Part shown: positions 31,572-40,054 of the stretch, in pieces
Layout of the letters: each line of letters opens with the position of its first letter
How positions within the stretch are numbered: position 1 is the stretch's first letter
Program-made: the position numbers and the translations under genes
Assembly (NCBI GenBank): GCA_020410825.1
Contig: CP084576.1
Location: forward strand, 1,302,001 to 1,366,000
Direction: 5' to 3'
Source of the DNA: Candidatus Megaera endosymbiont of Mesostigma viride
Lineage (GTDB): Bacteria; Pseudomonadota; Alphaproteobacteria; Rickettsiales; Rickettsiaceae
DNA: 64,000 nt
Notes under the pieces: generated by a model
The model's database searches: none
The model's input: only the letters and a program-made list of their open reading frames with translations
What the model was told of the DNA's origin: nothing

Positions 31572-31856
31572 CTCTTTATCATATAATATGGATATCCCTG
31601 GGTTTTTACCTTGGCTGTATTAAACTTAATTAAATTGGTACTTAAGGAGAGTCGTTGTTTGTCTTTTACTTGTTTGACAGGTAATGGGCTATCATTTCTA
31701 GCAGCAAATACCACTGAATTGACTATAGTATGGTGTGGTTTAGTTTTCTAAAGCTGTCTTCAAAAAAAATCAAAGCTATAATCTCTAGCCTAAGTAATAA
31801 CCAGATAATTTTAGGTTTCGTAGCTTAAAATTTTTAACTAATTTACCTTAGCCCGA

Positions 31857-32267
31857 TTATCTGGCCATTGATTGTTCCTGTTCTTTAGATTTGGTCACAG
31901 ATTTAGCTTTTGATTCTTGGCTAATTCTCACCTCTAACTCAACATCATGTTGATATTTCATGCCATGTTCAAGAAGTATAGTGCCGGCTCTTACTACTTT
32001 TTCTTGATCTGTTTTTGAAAATTTTTCTAGCACCTGATTTTTAATATTTACCACAAATTGCCATGATAACTCAATTTTTTCTTGCATAGTAAGAGTTTTT
32101 TCTTCATCGGTTTTGTGTTTTTGAGTGGCGTATAGCTGTTGAGCTTCAGGATCTATCACGACCACTTTTTTAAGTGTTGGTTCTTTTTCTTTTTTTAGTT
32201 TTATATACATTAAGACTAAAACGATACCAGCCGCAATTAAAAGAACCACATTAAGTAAATTTGACAT
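31857..32267 (-). CDS. Membrane-anchored small protein, possibly DUF2660-like
   Basis: 136 residues. One N-terminal helix (about 4-22) is followed by a basic stop-transfer segment (KLKKEKE), then a charged helical domain containing LSWQFVVNIKNQVLEKFS and KVVRAGTILLEHGMKYQHDVELE. The layout and part of the sequence recall a Rickettsiaceae-specific DUF2660 family, but I cannot confirm it. Function unknown. Confidence 0.55.
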   Translation of the reverse strand: MSNLLNVVLLIAAGIVLVLMYIKLKKEKEPTLKKVVVIDPEAQQLYATQKHKTDEEKTLTMQEKIELSWQFVVNIKNQVLEKFSKTDQEKVVRAGTILLEHGMKYQHDVELEVRISQESKAKSVTKSKEQEQSMAR

Positions 32268-32421
32268 TATTTAGGTAATTTTTAATTTAAATTGTATTTT
32301 ATATTCTACAACCTAGGTAATTATCTTGCCTAATAATTTATTATATGAAATCTAACATTTAGATAATAGGTGTGTGCTCTATGTTCTAAGTAAATTTACT
32401 ACATGCATATAATTTGCTGTT

Positions 32422-33303
32422 TTAATTAGGTTCATAACCGCATAATTTGTCATTGATATAAGGCGAGTGAGTTTTAATATATTCTATATCTTCAATATAC
32501 AGTAGATGGTGTCCGTCTGCTATGTTAGTTTTCATGGTTTCATTGCCTTCTTCTGCTTCTTTATATATGAAATTTACTAATGATTGTAATCTTTCAATAA
32601 TCAAAGCTGCCATATTAATTCTTTTTTCTATAGGTAAGCCATATGAATCACAGAATAAAGCAGCTCTTGCAACTTGGCTTTTTAAGAGGCCAAATCCATC
32701 ATGGTTGTTAGGATTTGTTAGAGGAGCCCATCTATATAAGGCATATGCAATATCCCATGTACGAGGTCCAGGATGAGCAGTATCAAAATCTACTATTCCA
32801 ACTGCTTGTTTTCCATTTAAAACAACATTATAAGGTGCATAATCTCCATGACATATAACTTCTATTGGATAACGGCATGATAACTGCCATGGTTTCTCTT
32901 CAACATTATTATCTTCTAAAAACCCCATGGAGATATCATGATACTTACGTAGTAAAATAGCAGCCGAGGTAAGGACTCCAATAGATGAGGCATTTTTAGT
33001 GAGCGGGTAGTTACTTACTTCTCCTTTTATAAAACTTACTATTTCTCTGCCTGTTTTATCAAATCCTAAAGGTTTTGGCGTAGCATCAAAACCTTTATTA
33101 TGTAGATAAGCTAGGAATTTATGTACATCTTTAGTCCAATTGCCAGAAGGACGATAAACATATTCTCCTTTATTAATAATTTGGTCTTGTCTTGTAACAA
33201 TACTTAATTCATTTTCAGATTCTGAGCTGAATGTTCTAATAGGAAATTTTATTATGGCTGAGTTATTATGTTGAAATAATCTACTTGCTAAGAATTTAAT
33301 CAT
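32422..33303 (-). CDS. Aminoglycoside/choline phosphotransferase-family protein
   Basis: 293 residues of the APH kinase-like fold. The catalytic loop is ICHGDYAPYNVVLNG (about 150-164), where Asp is the base and Asn binds metal. The metal-binding IVDFDTAHPGPRTWDIAYALYRW segment follows. The N-terminal ~25 residues look like a loose extension. Such proteins phosphorylate small alcohols, such as choline, thiamine or antibiotics. The substrate is not evident and resistance should not be assumed. Confidence 0.8.
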   Translation of the reverse strand: MIKFLASRLFQHNNSAIIKFPIRTFSSESENELSIVTRQDQIINKGEYVYRPSGNWTKDVHKFLAYLHNKGFDATPKPLGFDKTGREIVSFIKGEVSNYPLTKNASSIGVLTSAAILLRKYHDISMGFLEDNNVEEKPWQLSCRYPIEVICHGDYAPYNVVLNGKQAVGIVDFDTAHPGPRTWDIAYALYRWAPLTNPNNHDGFGLLKSQVARAALFCDSYGLPIEKRINMAALIIERLQSLVNFIYKEAEEGNETMKTNIADGHHLLYIEDIEYIKTHSPYINDKLCGYEPN

Positions 33304-33440
33304 GTTATTTTTCCCTAGGTAAAGGAAATACAGTTTTTACTGTTATACAGCACATCTGCAGCTAAAAGAAATTACTTTTCAGAGTGGCTTTATGTTAAAA
33401 GTTTCACGGCTGCTACTTGATACACAAGTCTTATTTTGCA

Positions 33441-34316
33441 CTAATAACTCACAAATTTTAATGGATCAACTGCGTTCTTTCCTTCCCTTATCGCAAAATG
33501 CAGTTGTGGTTGTTTTACTTTGCCGGTATGGCCCACATAACCTACTATATCACCTTGGTTGAGGCTAGCCCCTTTAGCTACTATTAAATTTGCGAGATGA
33601 GCATAAGAAAGTACTATATTTTTATTATCTAGTTTTATGATAACTAAATTACCGAAAGTAGCATCGTAGTCTGCGTAAATTACCTTACCGGATGCAGAGG
33701 CTACAACTTTTGTTCCTTCATCGGCAGAAATATTGATACCCTTATTTGTTCCATATTCTGTTTTTTGTCCAAATTTTGCTATAACAGTACCTACAACAGG
33801 AGAGATGTAATCCGTAACTTCCTCTAGTGGTTTCACCGTGGTTTCCTTTGCCTTAGTGGTTACTATAGGTTTTTGAATAAAATCTTTTGGTACTTTTATT
33901 TTTAGGATCTGAGATTCTTCTAAATGATAAGGAGGGGTTAAATCGTTGATTTCTGCAATTGCATTTACATTTTGCTTATAATTGGCAGCTATTTCGTGGA
34001 TTGTTTCATTTTCTACTACGTAATGCTCAACTATTTTATAATTAATGGCGGTAGGTTTGCTTTCTGGTACTATATAGTTTTCGTTATCAAGATTAGGTTT
34101 GATAACTTCTGGCAGCTCTTCAATTTCCGGCTTGCTCGATATTATTTCTCCATCATTGCTAATGACAGTTACTGTGTTTTCATTTAAACTCCTCGAATCT
34201 CCTAGGTTTGAGTTACCATGGTGGTATTCTATGGGAGCTTGTTGCTTTGTTACCGCACAACCTGATAAAGTGGTAACAGCTAAATATAGTAATATACAAA
34301 AACTATAATTTTTCAT
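33441..34316 (-). CDS. NlpD-like lipoprotein with LysM and LytM (M23) domains
   Basis: 291 residues. A lipoprotein signal ends in LSGC (Cys near 20). A low-complexity linker is followed by a LysM domain (about 96-145, with ENETIHEIAANYKQNVNAIAEIN) and a C-terminal M23 domain (about 168-291). The M23 site is altered. The metal-binding H/D motif reads NKGINIS, while YAHL and QLHFAIR remain. Such degenerate LytM factors activate amidases in cell division rather than cut peptidoglycan themselves. It is divergent from rpiB. Confidence 0.85.
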   Translation of the reverse strand: MKNYSFCILLYLAVTTLSGCAVTKQQAPIEYHHGNSNLGDSRSLNENTVTVISNDGEIISSKPEIEELPEVIKPNLDNENYIVPESKPTAINYKIVEHYVVENETIHEIAANYKQNVNAIAEINDLTPPYHLEESQILKIKVPKDFIQKPIVTTKAKETTVKPLEEVTDYISPVVGTVIAKFGQKTEYGTNKGINISADEGTKVVASASGKVIYADYDATFGNLVIIKLDNKNIVLSYAHLANLIVAKGASLNQGDIVGYVGHTGKVKQPQLHFAIREGKNAVDPLKFVSY

Positions 34317-34409
34317 TTAACTTGTGCCTACGGTTTAAAATTTATTATTTATTAACTCGTCCGTATTATATAATAAATACTAATTATTTTCTATAAAAAG
34401 GATATTTTT

Positions 34410-34904
34410 ATGCGAAATTATGATTTAGCAATTGCAAATGATCATGCGGGATTTGATTTAAAGTTAAAAATTCTTGAATTCTTAACTCATATTGGTTATG
34501 AGATATATTCAAATAATCCAGCAAACCGCCATTTAATGACTTATCAGAATAAGAAAAAAAGTATTATTGATCTGGGATCTTATAATACGGATAGGGTGGA
34601 TTATCCCGATTACGCAAAAAAAGTTGTTGAGGAAATTATTGAGGGTAATATAAAGCAAGGAATATTGATTTGTGGCACGGGAATTGGTATGTCAATTGCA
34701 GCCAATCGTAGTTCTTCAGTAAGAGCAGCTTTATGCTTAAATGAATTTATGGCAGAGAGGTCACGATTACACAATAATGCAAATGTGCTAGTTCTTGCTA
34801 GTAAAATCACGGAAGAACCAGTTGTTTTTCGTATTATAAGCAAATTTTTAACTACGGAATTTGAAAGCGGACGGCATGCACAACGCGTAAACAAGATTAG
34901 CTAA
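34410..34904 (+). CDS. rpiB: Ribose-5-phosphate isomerase B
   Basis: 164 residues. Motifs are IANDHAGFDLK (about 8-18), VDYPDYAKKV (about 62) and ILICGTGIGMSIAANR (about 87-102), where the Cys is the catalytic base. It interconverts ribose and ribulose 5-phosphates. Between the first and second motif it carries a polar insertion of about 18 residues (around 32-52, NNPANRHLMTYQNKKK) that is longer than in typical RpiB. The ATG follows an AAAAGGAT ribosome site. Confidence 0.93.
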   Translation: MRNYDLAIANDHAGFDLKLKILEFLTHIGYEIYSNNPANRHLMTYQNKKKSIIDLGSYNTDRVDYPDYAKKVVEEIIEGNIKQGILICGTGIGMSIAANRSSSVRAALCLNEFMAERSRLHNNANVLVLASKITEEPVVFRIISKFLTTEFESGRHAQRVNKIS

Positions 34905-34985
34905 CCCTATCCTTGAAAATATTATTGCTTTTTATGCCGAAATTAGCTAGAACTTGGAAGCAGCTCTAACATATCTTTAAAAAAT

Positions 34986-35060
34986 GGCCAAGTAGCAAAG
35001 TGGTAATGCCGTGGACTGCAAATCCTCTATTCGCCGGTTCGATTCCGGCCTTGGCCTCCA
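34986..35060 (+). tRNA. tRNA-Cys (GCA)
   Basis: The cloverleaf closes. Acceptor GGCCAAG pairs with CTTGGCC, the anticodon loop carries GCA (CTGCAAA), the T arm reads GGTTCGATTCC, the discriminator is T and CCA is encoded at 35058-35060. U73 and the GCA anticodon are the identity elements for Cys. xerD starts 14 bases downstream. Confidence 0.95.
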
Positions 35061-35074
35061 AAAAATTCTAACAT

Positions 35075-36004
35075 ATGAACTTTATCGAGCAGTTTTTAGA
35101 GATGATGCTTGCGGAGAGGGGGATTGCCAAAAATTCGATGCTTAGTTACAAACGTGATTTAAAGGACTTCCAGGAGTTTCTAACTAAAAACCGATTAACG
35201 GAACTGGAAGTAAAAGACTCTGATATTAGCAAATTCATTTTAGAACTGGCTAAATCCGGAATATCTCCTAGGTCGATAAATCGTAAAATTTCAACTTTAA
35301 AAAGCTATTTTATATTTTTAGTAAGTGAGAATCACACAGATTACAACCCTGTTTTGGTGGTGGATTTACCCCGTTATAATTCTAAATTACCTAAATTTTT
35401 ATCGATTGATGATATAAAGACATTACTTGAATATTGTAAGCAGGACAGTACTCCTGACGGGATCAGATTAAACGCAATGATCCATTTATTATATGCTAGC
35501 GGCATGCGTGTTAGTGAACTTGTCAGTTTAAAAATGAGCGATATTACTAGTGGAAGTAATTGCTCTATAATTAGAAAAAACTTTTTAATTAAAGGGAAAG
35601 GTTCGAAGGAAAGAGTTATAATTATTAATGATCAAGCACAGAGTGCTTTAGAAAAATATTTGAAAATTCGCAATAGTTTTTGTGTTAGTAAAAATTCGAA
35701 ATCAAATAGCTATTTTTTCCCCAGCTATTCGAATCAGGGCCATATGACAAGGCAGAATTTTGCATTGTTATTAAAAAAAGCAAGTTTGAACTCAGGTCTT
35801 GATCATGATAGTATTTCTCCTCATATTCTTCGCCATAGTTTTGCTACCCACTTACTTGAGAATGGCGCAGATTTAAGAGTTATTCAAGAATTACTCGGGC
35901 ATAGTGATATTAGCACTACCCAGATATACATGCACGTACAAGCTTCTCATTTAAAAAAGACATTAAAAGAGTTTCACCCGCTTGAGGCAAAAGATAAGGG
36001 CTGA
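35075..36004 (+). CDS. xerD: Tyrosine recombinase XerD
   Basis: 309 residues. The N-terminal SAM-like domain runs to about 95 and the catalytic domain follows. Active-site residues visible: Arg in [10 protein letters not shown] (about 144), Lys in GKGSKER (about 177), HxxR in [11 protein letters not shown] (about 250), His/Trp position [11 protein letters not shown] and Tyr near 284. With XerC it resolves chromosome dimers at dif. Proximity to a tRNA gene invites the idea of an integrase, but length and motifs fit the chromosomal XerD and no island border is seen there. Confidence 0.9.
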   Translation: MNFIEQFLEMMLAERGIAKNSMLSYKRDLKDFQEFLTKNRLTELEVKDSDISKFILELAKSGISPRSINRKISTLKSYFIFLVSENHTDYNPVLVVDLPRYNSKLPKFLSIDDIKTLLEYCKQDSTPDGIRLNAMIHLLYASGMRVSELVSLKMSDITSGSNCSIIRKNFLIKGKGSKERVIIINDQAQSALEKYLKIRNSFCVSKNSKSNSYFFPSYSNQGHMTRQNFALLLKKASLNSGLDHDSISPHILRHSFATHLLENGADLRVIQELLGHSDISTTQIYMHVQASHLKKTLKEFHPLEAKDKG

Positions 36005-36038
36005 TTTTGGAGTATAAAATTAAATAAAAATATAATAG

Positions 36039-37280
36039 TTATAATATATTATCATATGTCTCCTTATAAAAATACATTATGAACATAGCTAGAACAGCTA
36101 GAAAAGTTAAATAATAAGACATTACTAGCTTCTCTCCCGTGATTTGATATAACCATGTACCAATCATTGGCACTGTACCTCCAAATATAGCAGCGCTTAG
36201 GTTACATGATAACGCTACTCCCGTAAAACGAATTCTAGTTGGAAAAAGCTCTACTAGAATTGTTGGAATTGCTCCCATATGAAATGCCACTATAACAGCA
36301 AATAAGACCTGCGCTGTTATTGCAAGGTAATAAGATTTAGCATTTATCATGAGAAAAATCGGATATGTAAGGATTACAAGTGCCAGACAGCTATAAAAAA
36401 TTACAGGTTTGCGTCCAATTTTATCTGAGATCAATGCTGCCACTGGAAAGCTGACCATCATGATTATTAGAGTCAGTGCGCCTGAAATCGAACTTTCGCT
36501 CTGGCTGTAACCAAGGTTTATCATATAATTTTGAATAAAGATTGTTGCAGCATAAAAAGGAGCTGTAACATTAATATAAAGACCAATTGCTAGAAAAATC
36601 TTCTTTTTATGATTTAGCAGTATTTCTTTTAAAGGAGATGCTGTAGTTAATCCCCGATCCCTTATTTTAGTGTATAATGGAGTTTCCGATAAACTATTTC
36701 TTATGTACAACCCTATCATACCGATAAAAAAACTACTAATAAAAGGCAAGCGCCAGCCAAATGACCATAAATCTTCTTTTGATAGAAGGACACTAAGTAA
36801 ATATGCAATTATTAACCCAAACAACATACCTAGACATTGGCTAATATACACAATACTACCGGCTAACCCTCTTTTATTTGCTGGGGAATGTTCTGTAAGG
36901 TAAATTACACAACCGCTGAATTCTCCACCTAATGAAAATCCTTGTGCCAATCGTGCTATGGTTAAAATTATAGGAGCAGCTAGACCAATTGAATCGTAAC
37001 TTGGTAATAACCCGATTATGGTAGTAGGCACTACCATTGTTAATATACCAATAGCTAAAGAAATACGCCTACCGAATCGGTCTCCGATATCTCCAAAAAT
37101 AATTCCTCCGATCGGTCTAACAATAAATCCAGCGGCAAATATTGCAAAAGTCAGTATTTCATTAATATAACTATCTGGAAAAAATTTTTCTTTAAGTATG
37201 TAAGCAAATTGAGCGTATAAGATAAAATCGTACCACTCTAATGCGTTACCTACCATACAGGTGATAATAATTTTTCTCAT
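36039..37280 (-). CDS. MFS transporter, ProP-like, second copy
   Basis: 413 residues, twelve predicted helices. The branch motifs are GNALEWYDFILYAQ at the N terminus, FGDIGDRFGRRISL in the loop 2-3 and RLAQGFSLGGEFSGCVIYL in helix 4. It has the same length as the paralogue at 14143-15384 but is clearly diverged. It is more canonical than that copy (GDRFGRR intact). Substrate unknown; proline, betaine or an organic acid are family options. It lies five bases downstream of the broken LuxR/PAS gene. Confidence 0.88.
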   Translation of the reverse strand: MRKIIITCMVGNALEWYDFILYAQFAYILKEKFFPDSYINEILTFAIFAAGFIVRPIGGIIFGDIGDRFGRRISLAIGILTMVVPTTIIGLLPSYDSIGLAAPIILTIARLAQGFSLGGEFSGCVIYLTEHSPANKRGLAGSIVYISQCLGMLFGLIIAYLLSVLLSKEDLWSFGWRLPFISSFFIGMIGLYIRNSLSETPLYTKIRDRGLTTASPLKEILLNHKKKIFLAIGLYINVTAPFYAATIFIQNYMINLGYSQSESSISGALTLIIMMVSFPVAALISDKIGRKPVIFYSCLALVILTYPIFLMINAKSYYLAITAQVLFAVIVAFHMGAIPTILVELFPTRIRFTGVALSCNLSAAIFGGTVPMIGTWLYQITGEKLVMSYYLTFLAVLAMFIMYFYKETYDNIL

Positions 37281-37285
37281 AATAC

Positions 37286-38038
37286 CTAATGCATTTCCAT
37301 AGAAATTATATCTTCTGGAATATAATATAGAAATCCGCTATTAATTGCTTTTTCTATGATTTGAGATTTATTATTACATCCTAGTTTTAACTTGATTATC
37401 ATAAAATAGGATTCTACAGTCCGTACCGACAAATTTAAAATTTTAGCAATTTCTTTCATGGATTTGCCTCGCAGCAATAAAAACACGCATGCTTGTTGTT
37501 GTTTGCTTAACGGTAGAGGGGAATGTTCCTGATTTAAAATATAAATTGCTGGTTTATTTTTGGTATTTATGAATTTCTGATCCTTTTGATTTAAGGTCAA
37601 ATACCAATTAAACATATTGGTATTCGATACATCCATGACCTGTCCATATATTCCGGCAACATTCCCGTTTTCCTGCTGGATAGGGCTCTTGTTACTAATT
37701 AAAGTTTTCCAACCGGATGAATAATTGCAAATGTACACGCTTAGTACGGCTTTTGCAGTATCCACCACTTTTTGATCAAGAGTCCTAAATTGCTCTGCTG
37801 CCTTTACCGCTTCACAAGGTATATCAAAATCTGTTAAATCAATACATTGATCAGGGCTCTTCCAGCCAAGTAATAAGGCGTAATCTTTGCTAATAACAGA
37901 ATATCTTGAATGAATATCTTTAGCGATAACAAAGCCAGGTATATTTGTTATAGACGAAAATTCAGATTTCAGATCATTCTACTTCGAGATGATTATTTTA
38001 CTCTCTATAGGGCTTTGATATTGCTTAGACTTAGGCAT
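37286..38038 (-). pseudogene. PAS-LuxR transcriptional regulator interrupted by an amber codon
   Basis: The obvious open frame begins at a GTG at 37768 and gives 160 residues ending in a LuxR helix-turn-helix (PLSKQQQACVFLLLRGKSMKEIAKILNLSVRTVESYFMIIK). The same frame stays open for another 210 bases upstream and encodes PAS-like sequence (IPGFVIAKDIHSRYSVISKD, LLLGWKSPDQ). It then meets one TAG at 37979-37981, and continues for 19 codons to an ATG at 38038 (MPKSKQYQSPIE). A 250-codon gene with one nonsense change at codon 20 explains this best. Use of an unusual start after the stop cannot be excluded. Confidence 0.75.
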
Positions 38039-38302
38039 CAGTATAATATGCGAATTAATATTTTTGTAATAAATCTGGGTTCAAGTTATACCATAATTAT
38101 TTATGGATATCCATAATCTCTGTAGCTAATTCTTGAAATAAGAAACATGATTTTCTAATAAAAATCCTTAATTAAGTTATCTTGGGTATAAACACTTTTT
38201 TATGAATTTTATACTTAAAATTACAATTTCATAATAATATTTCTTAACTTTTTAATATGCCTACTTATTTTAAGTTGGTTATCGACTACAAAGTTCAATT
38301 AT

Positions 38303-38331
38303 ATCACTACCGTAATAAATACGGTAGTGAT
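38303..38331. repeat. Perfect palindrome at the island's left junction
   Basis: ATCACTACCGT (38303-38313) is repeated inverted at 38321-38331 around a seven-base AT loop. The 11-bp stem is perfect. It lies directly before the truncated IS982 remnant and about 270 bases from the regulator pseudogene. No U-tract follows, so it is not an obvious terminator. The remaining sequence from 38039 to 38302 shows nothing recognisable. Confidence 0.6.
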
Positions 38332-38341
38332 TATTACGGTG

Positions 38342-38674
38342 ATTAAAGGTTTGTTTGGCAAGGTTTTTGGCGATAGAGTCTATATCTCTCAAGAGTTATT
38401 CAGAGAGCTTTTAGAACAAGGAATCTTTATAATCACCAAAGTGAAGAAAAATATGGAAAATAAGCTTATGTCTTTGATTGATAAAATATTATTACTCAAA
38501 CGAGCATTAATAGAATCAGTCTTCGGCAAAATCAAATTGCTAGGCAAATTTGAGCATTCAAGGCATAGATCGGTTACAAATGCTTTTGTCCATATGGTTG
38601 CTGCCCTCATCAGCTATCAATTATCAGGCAATAAACCATCTATTAAATCCCTTTTGCACTTGCAAAATTTTTAA
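38342..38674 (+). pseudogene. IS982-family transposase, C-terminal fragment
   Basis: The reading frame is open but starts in foreign sequence: the first few codons from GTG 38327 derive from the palindrome. The remaining residues carry the late catalytic region (RALIESVFGKIK, the C-terminal Glu of the DDE triad). It cannot make an active enzyme. Confidence 0.85.
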
Positions 38675-38699
38675 CTTTCTAATGCGAAACTGGCGTTAT
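38342..38699 (+). mobile_element. IS982-family element, 3' remnant with right terminal repeat
   Basis: The segment encodes the last ~110 residues of an IS982-type transposase (from KGLFGKVFGDRVYISQELF to SVTNAFVHMVAALISYQL) and ends in a terminal repeat at 38673-38699. That repeat matches, inverted, 26 of 27 bases of the left terminus of another copy at 63842-63868. The 5' two thirds of the element are missing. The sequence from 38700 to 38893 holds no gene I can support. Confidence 0.85.
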
Positions 38700-38893
38700 T
38701 CAGCTACTTTCTTAACCACAGTTCAGGTTAATCCACTACAACTTTCTTCTCGAGTTTACCGGCATTACCCCTATAGTATAAATGAGCAAAATTATTGGGG
38801 ATAGAAATTAATCTCAGCTAAGATTTTTGAGAATATCCTACCAGTTATTAGTTGATAGTGATTGATTTTTCCAATAGGATTAAAACTCTACAT

Positions 38894-40054
38894 TTAATAG
38901 AAACTGCAGTTTAACTGAGTTTGATGTATTAGATAACTATAAAAATGCTTAAAAAGTTTTCTATCTGACCTACTACTTTGTGCTTGCTGCCAAAAATCAT
39001 TTAAAGTACCAGTAAAGGTAAGACCAGCCATATCATAAACAGCACGTCCGCATACTTTTAGTGGAACGTCGTGATATAAAGCTGATAGACCAACTGTGCT
39101 ATTGATAAGTACTACACCTTTGGCATGCTTTAGTAAGGTAGGTAAGTGTCGGTCATGTATGTAATACAGCCTGCCATTTACCTTATAGCTATCGGCTAAG
39201 CTCTGTAACATGTTACTATAGTCTCGATAACCACGATCCATAGGGTGGTGCTTGATTACAAGATAGGTATCTAACGGTGCACAAGTAGCAAACGAATTAA
39301 TAACTTCCCTAATAAATTGTTCTATCGAATTATATTGTGAGTGGTAAAAAAGTTGTGCATCGTTATGTACTTGTAAGGGGACTAAAAAGTATTTACCTGA
39401 TAGGGTTGAAACGAGTTCAACATGTATTCCTCTTTCTTTCACAGCATACATGCCTTTACGCCAAAAACTACGTATCCAAGGTGCTATCTCAAGTAAATTT
39501 AGTGGTCTATGGTGCTTGTAATGCCTAAACCAACGCCGCAATAATGCACTACTCAGATAATATAAAATAGCCCAGAGTGTTCCATAAAAAAATCTGTTTG
39601 TCACATTTTGAGGAGATTCTATTTCACGTAATGGCTGTTCTAAATAGAAATCTGGATTTCGAGGAAGAGAAGAATAATTATTAACTCCAAATTCTTCCAT
39701 AGTTATATAATTTGGTCGCACATAACCTTCTTCAAATACAATAATTTTAATTCCTTTCTTGTGAGCTATCTCACGTGCAATTAAGTGCATTGGTCGGCAA
39801 TCACCAAACAAAATTATTATGTCAATATTTAACTGGTTTAAAGTCTTTTCTAAAAAGCTTGGCCATTCCTTAATACTAGAAAGGAAATTAATGGAATGAT
39901 TTGGATAAAAAATCCAGTCCCCACCATTAAAATTTATTTTATATACTTGGTTGTTTCTAGATTTTAAATATTTAGCTAATTTATAAAAAAATGGTCCCAT
40001 AGGACCTTGTAATAAACAAATTCGCTTATAGGACAATTTGTTAATATTTATCAT
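38894..40054 (-). CDS. kpsS: Capsule Kdo-linker transferase KpsS
   Basis: 386 residues of the capsule polysaccharide biosynthesis family. Visible: QGPMGPFFYKLAKYL at the N terminus, the GDCRPMHLIAREIAHKKGIKIIVFEEGYVRP segment (about 85-115), QVHNDAQLFYHS (about 230) and the donor-site VIKHHPMDRGY (about 265), followed by NSTVGLSALYHDVPL (about 318). In group 2 capsules KpsS adds the first beta-Kdo to phosphatidylglycerol, after which KpsC extends the linker. Its ATG overlaps the kpsC stop by one base. It is the last kps gene on the left side of the island. Confidence 0.9.
   Translation of the reverse strand: MININKLSYKRICLLQGPMGPFFYKLAKYLKSRNNQVYKINFNGGDWIFYPNHSINFLSSIKEWPSFLEKTLNQLNIDIIILFGDCRPMHLIAREIAHKKGIKIIVFEEGYVRPNYITMEEFGVNNYSSLPRNPDFYLEQPLREIESPQNVTNRFFYGTLWAILYYLSSALLRRWFRHYKHHRPLNLLEIAPWIRSFWRKGMYAVKERGIHVELVSTLSGKYFLVPLQVHNDAQLFYHSQYNSIEQFIREVINSFATCAPLDTYLVIKHHPMDRGYRDYSNMLQSLADSYKVNGRLYYIHDRHLPTLLKHAKGVVLINSTVGLSALYHDVPLKVCGRAVYDMAGLTFTGTLNDFWQQAQSSRSDRKLFKHFYSYLIHQTQLNCSFY

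Noticed and set aside
32422-33303. Antibiotic resistance (aminoglycoside kinase)
   Set aside because: Only the general kinase fold is shared; substrate residues cannot be assigned and related rickettsial proteins are not known as resistance enzymes.
35075-36004. XerD-like gene next to tRNA-Cys as an island integrase with an att site
   Set aside because: The protein fits chromosomal XerD, and no repeat of the tRNA 3' end was noticed downstream; the island lies elsewhere.
38550-38804. Plus-strand 84-codon frame running across the IS982 terminal repeat
   Set aside because: It is an alternate frame of the transposase fragment continued by chance past the element's end.
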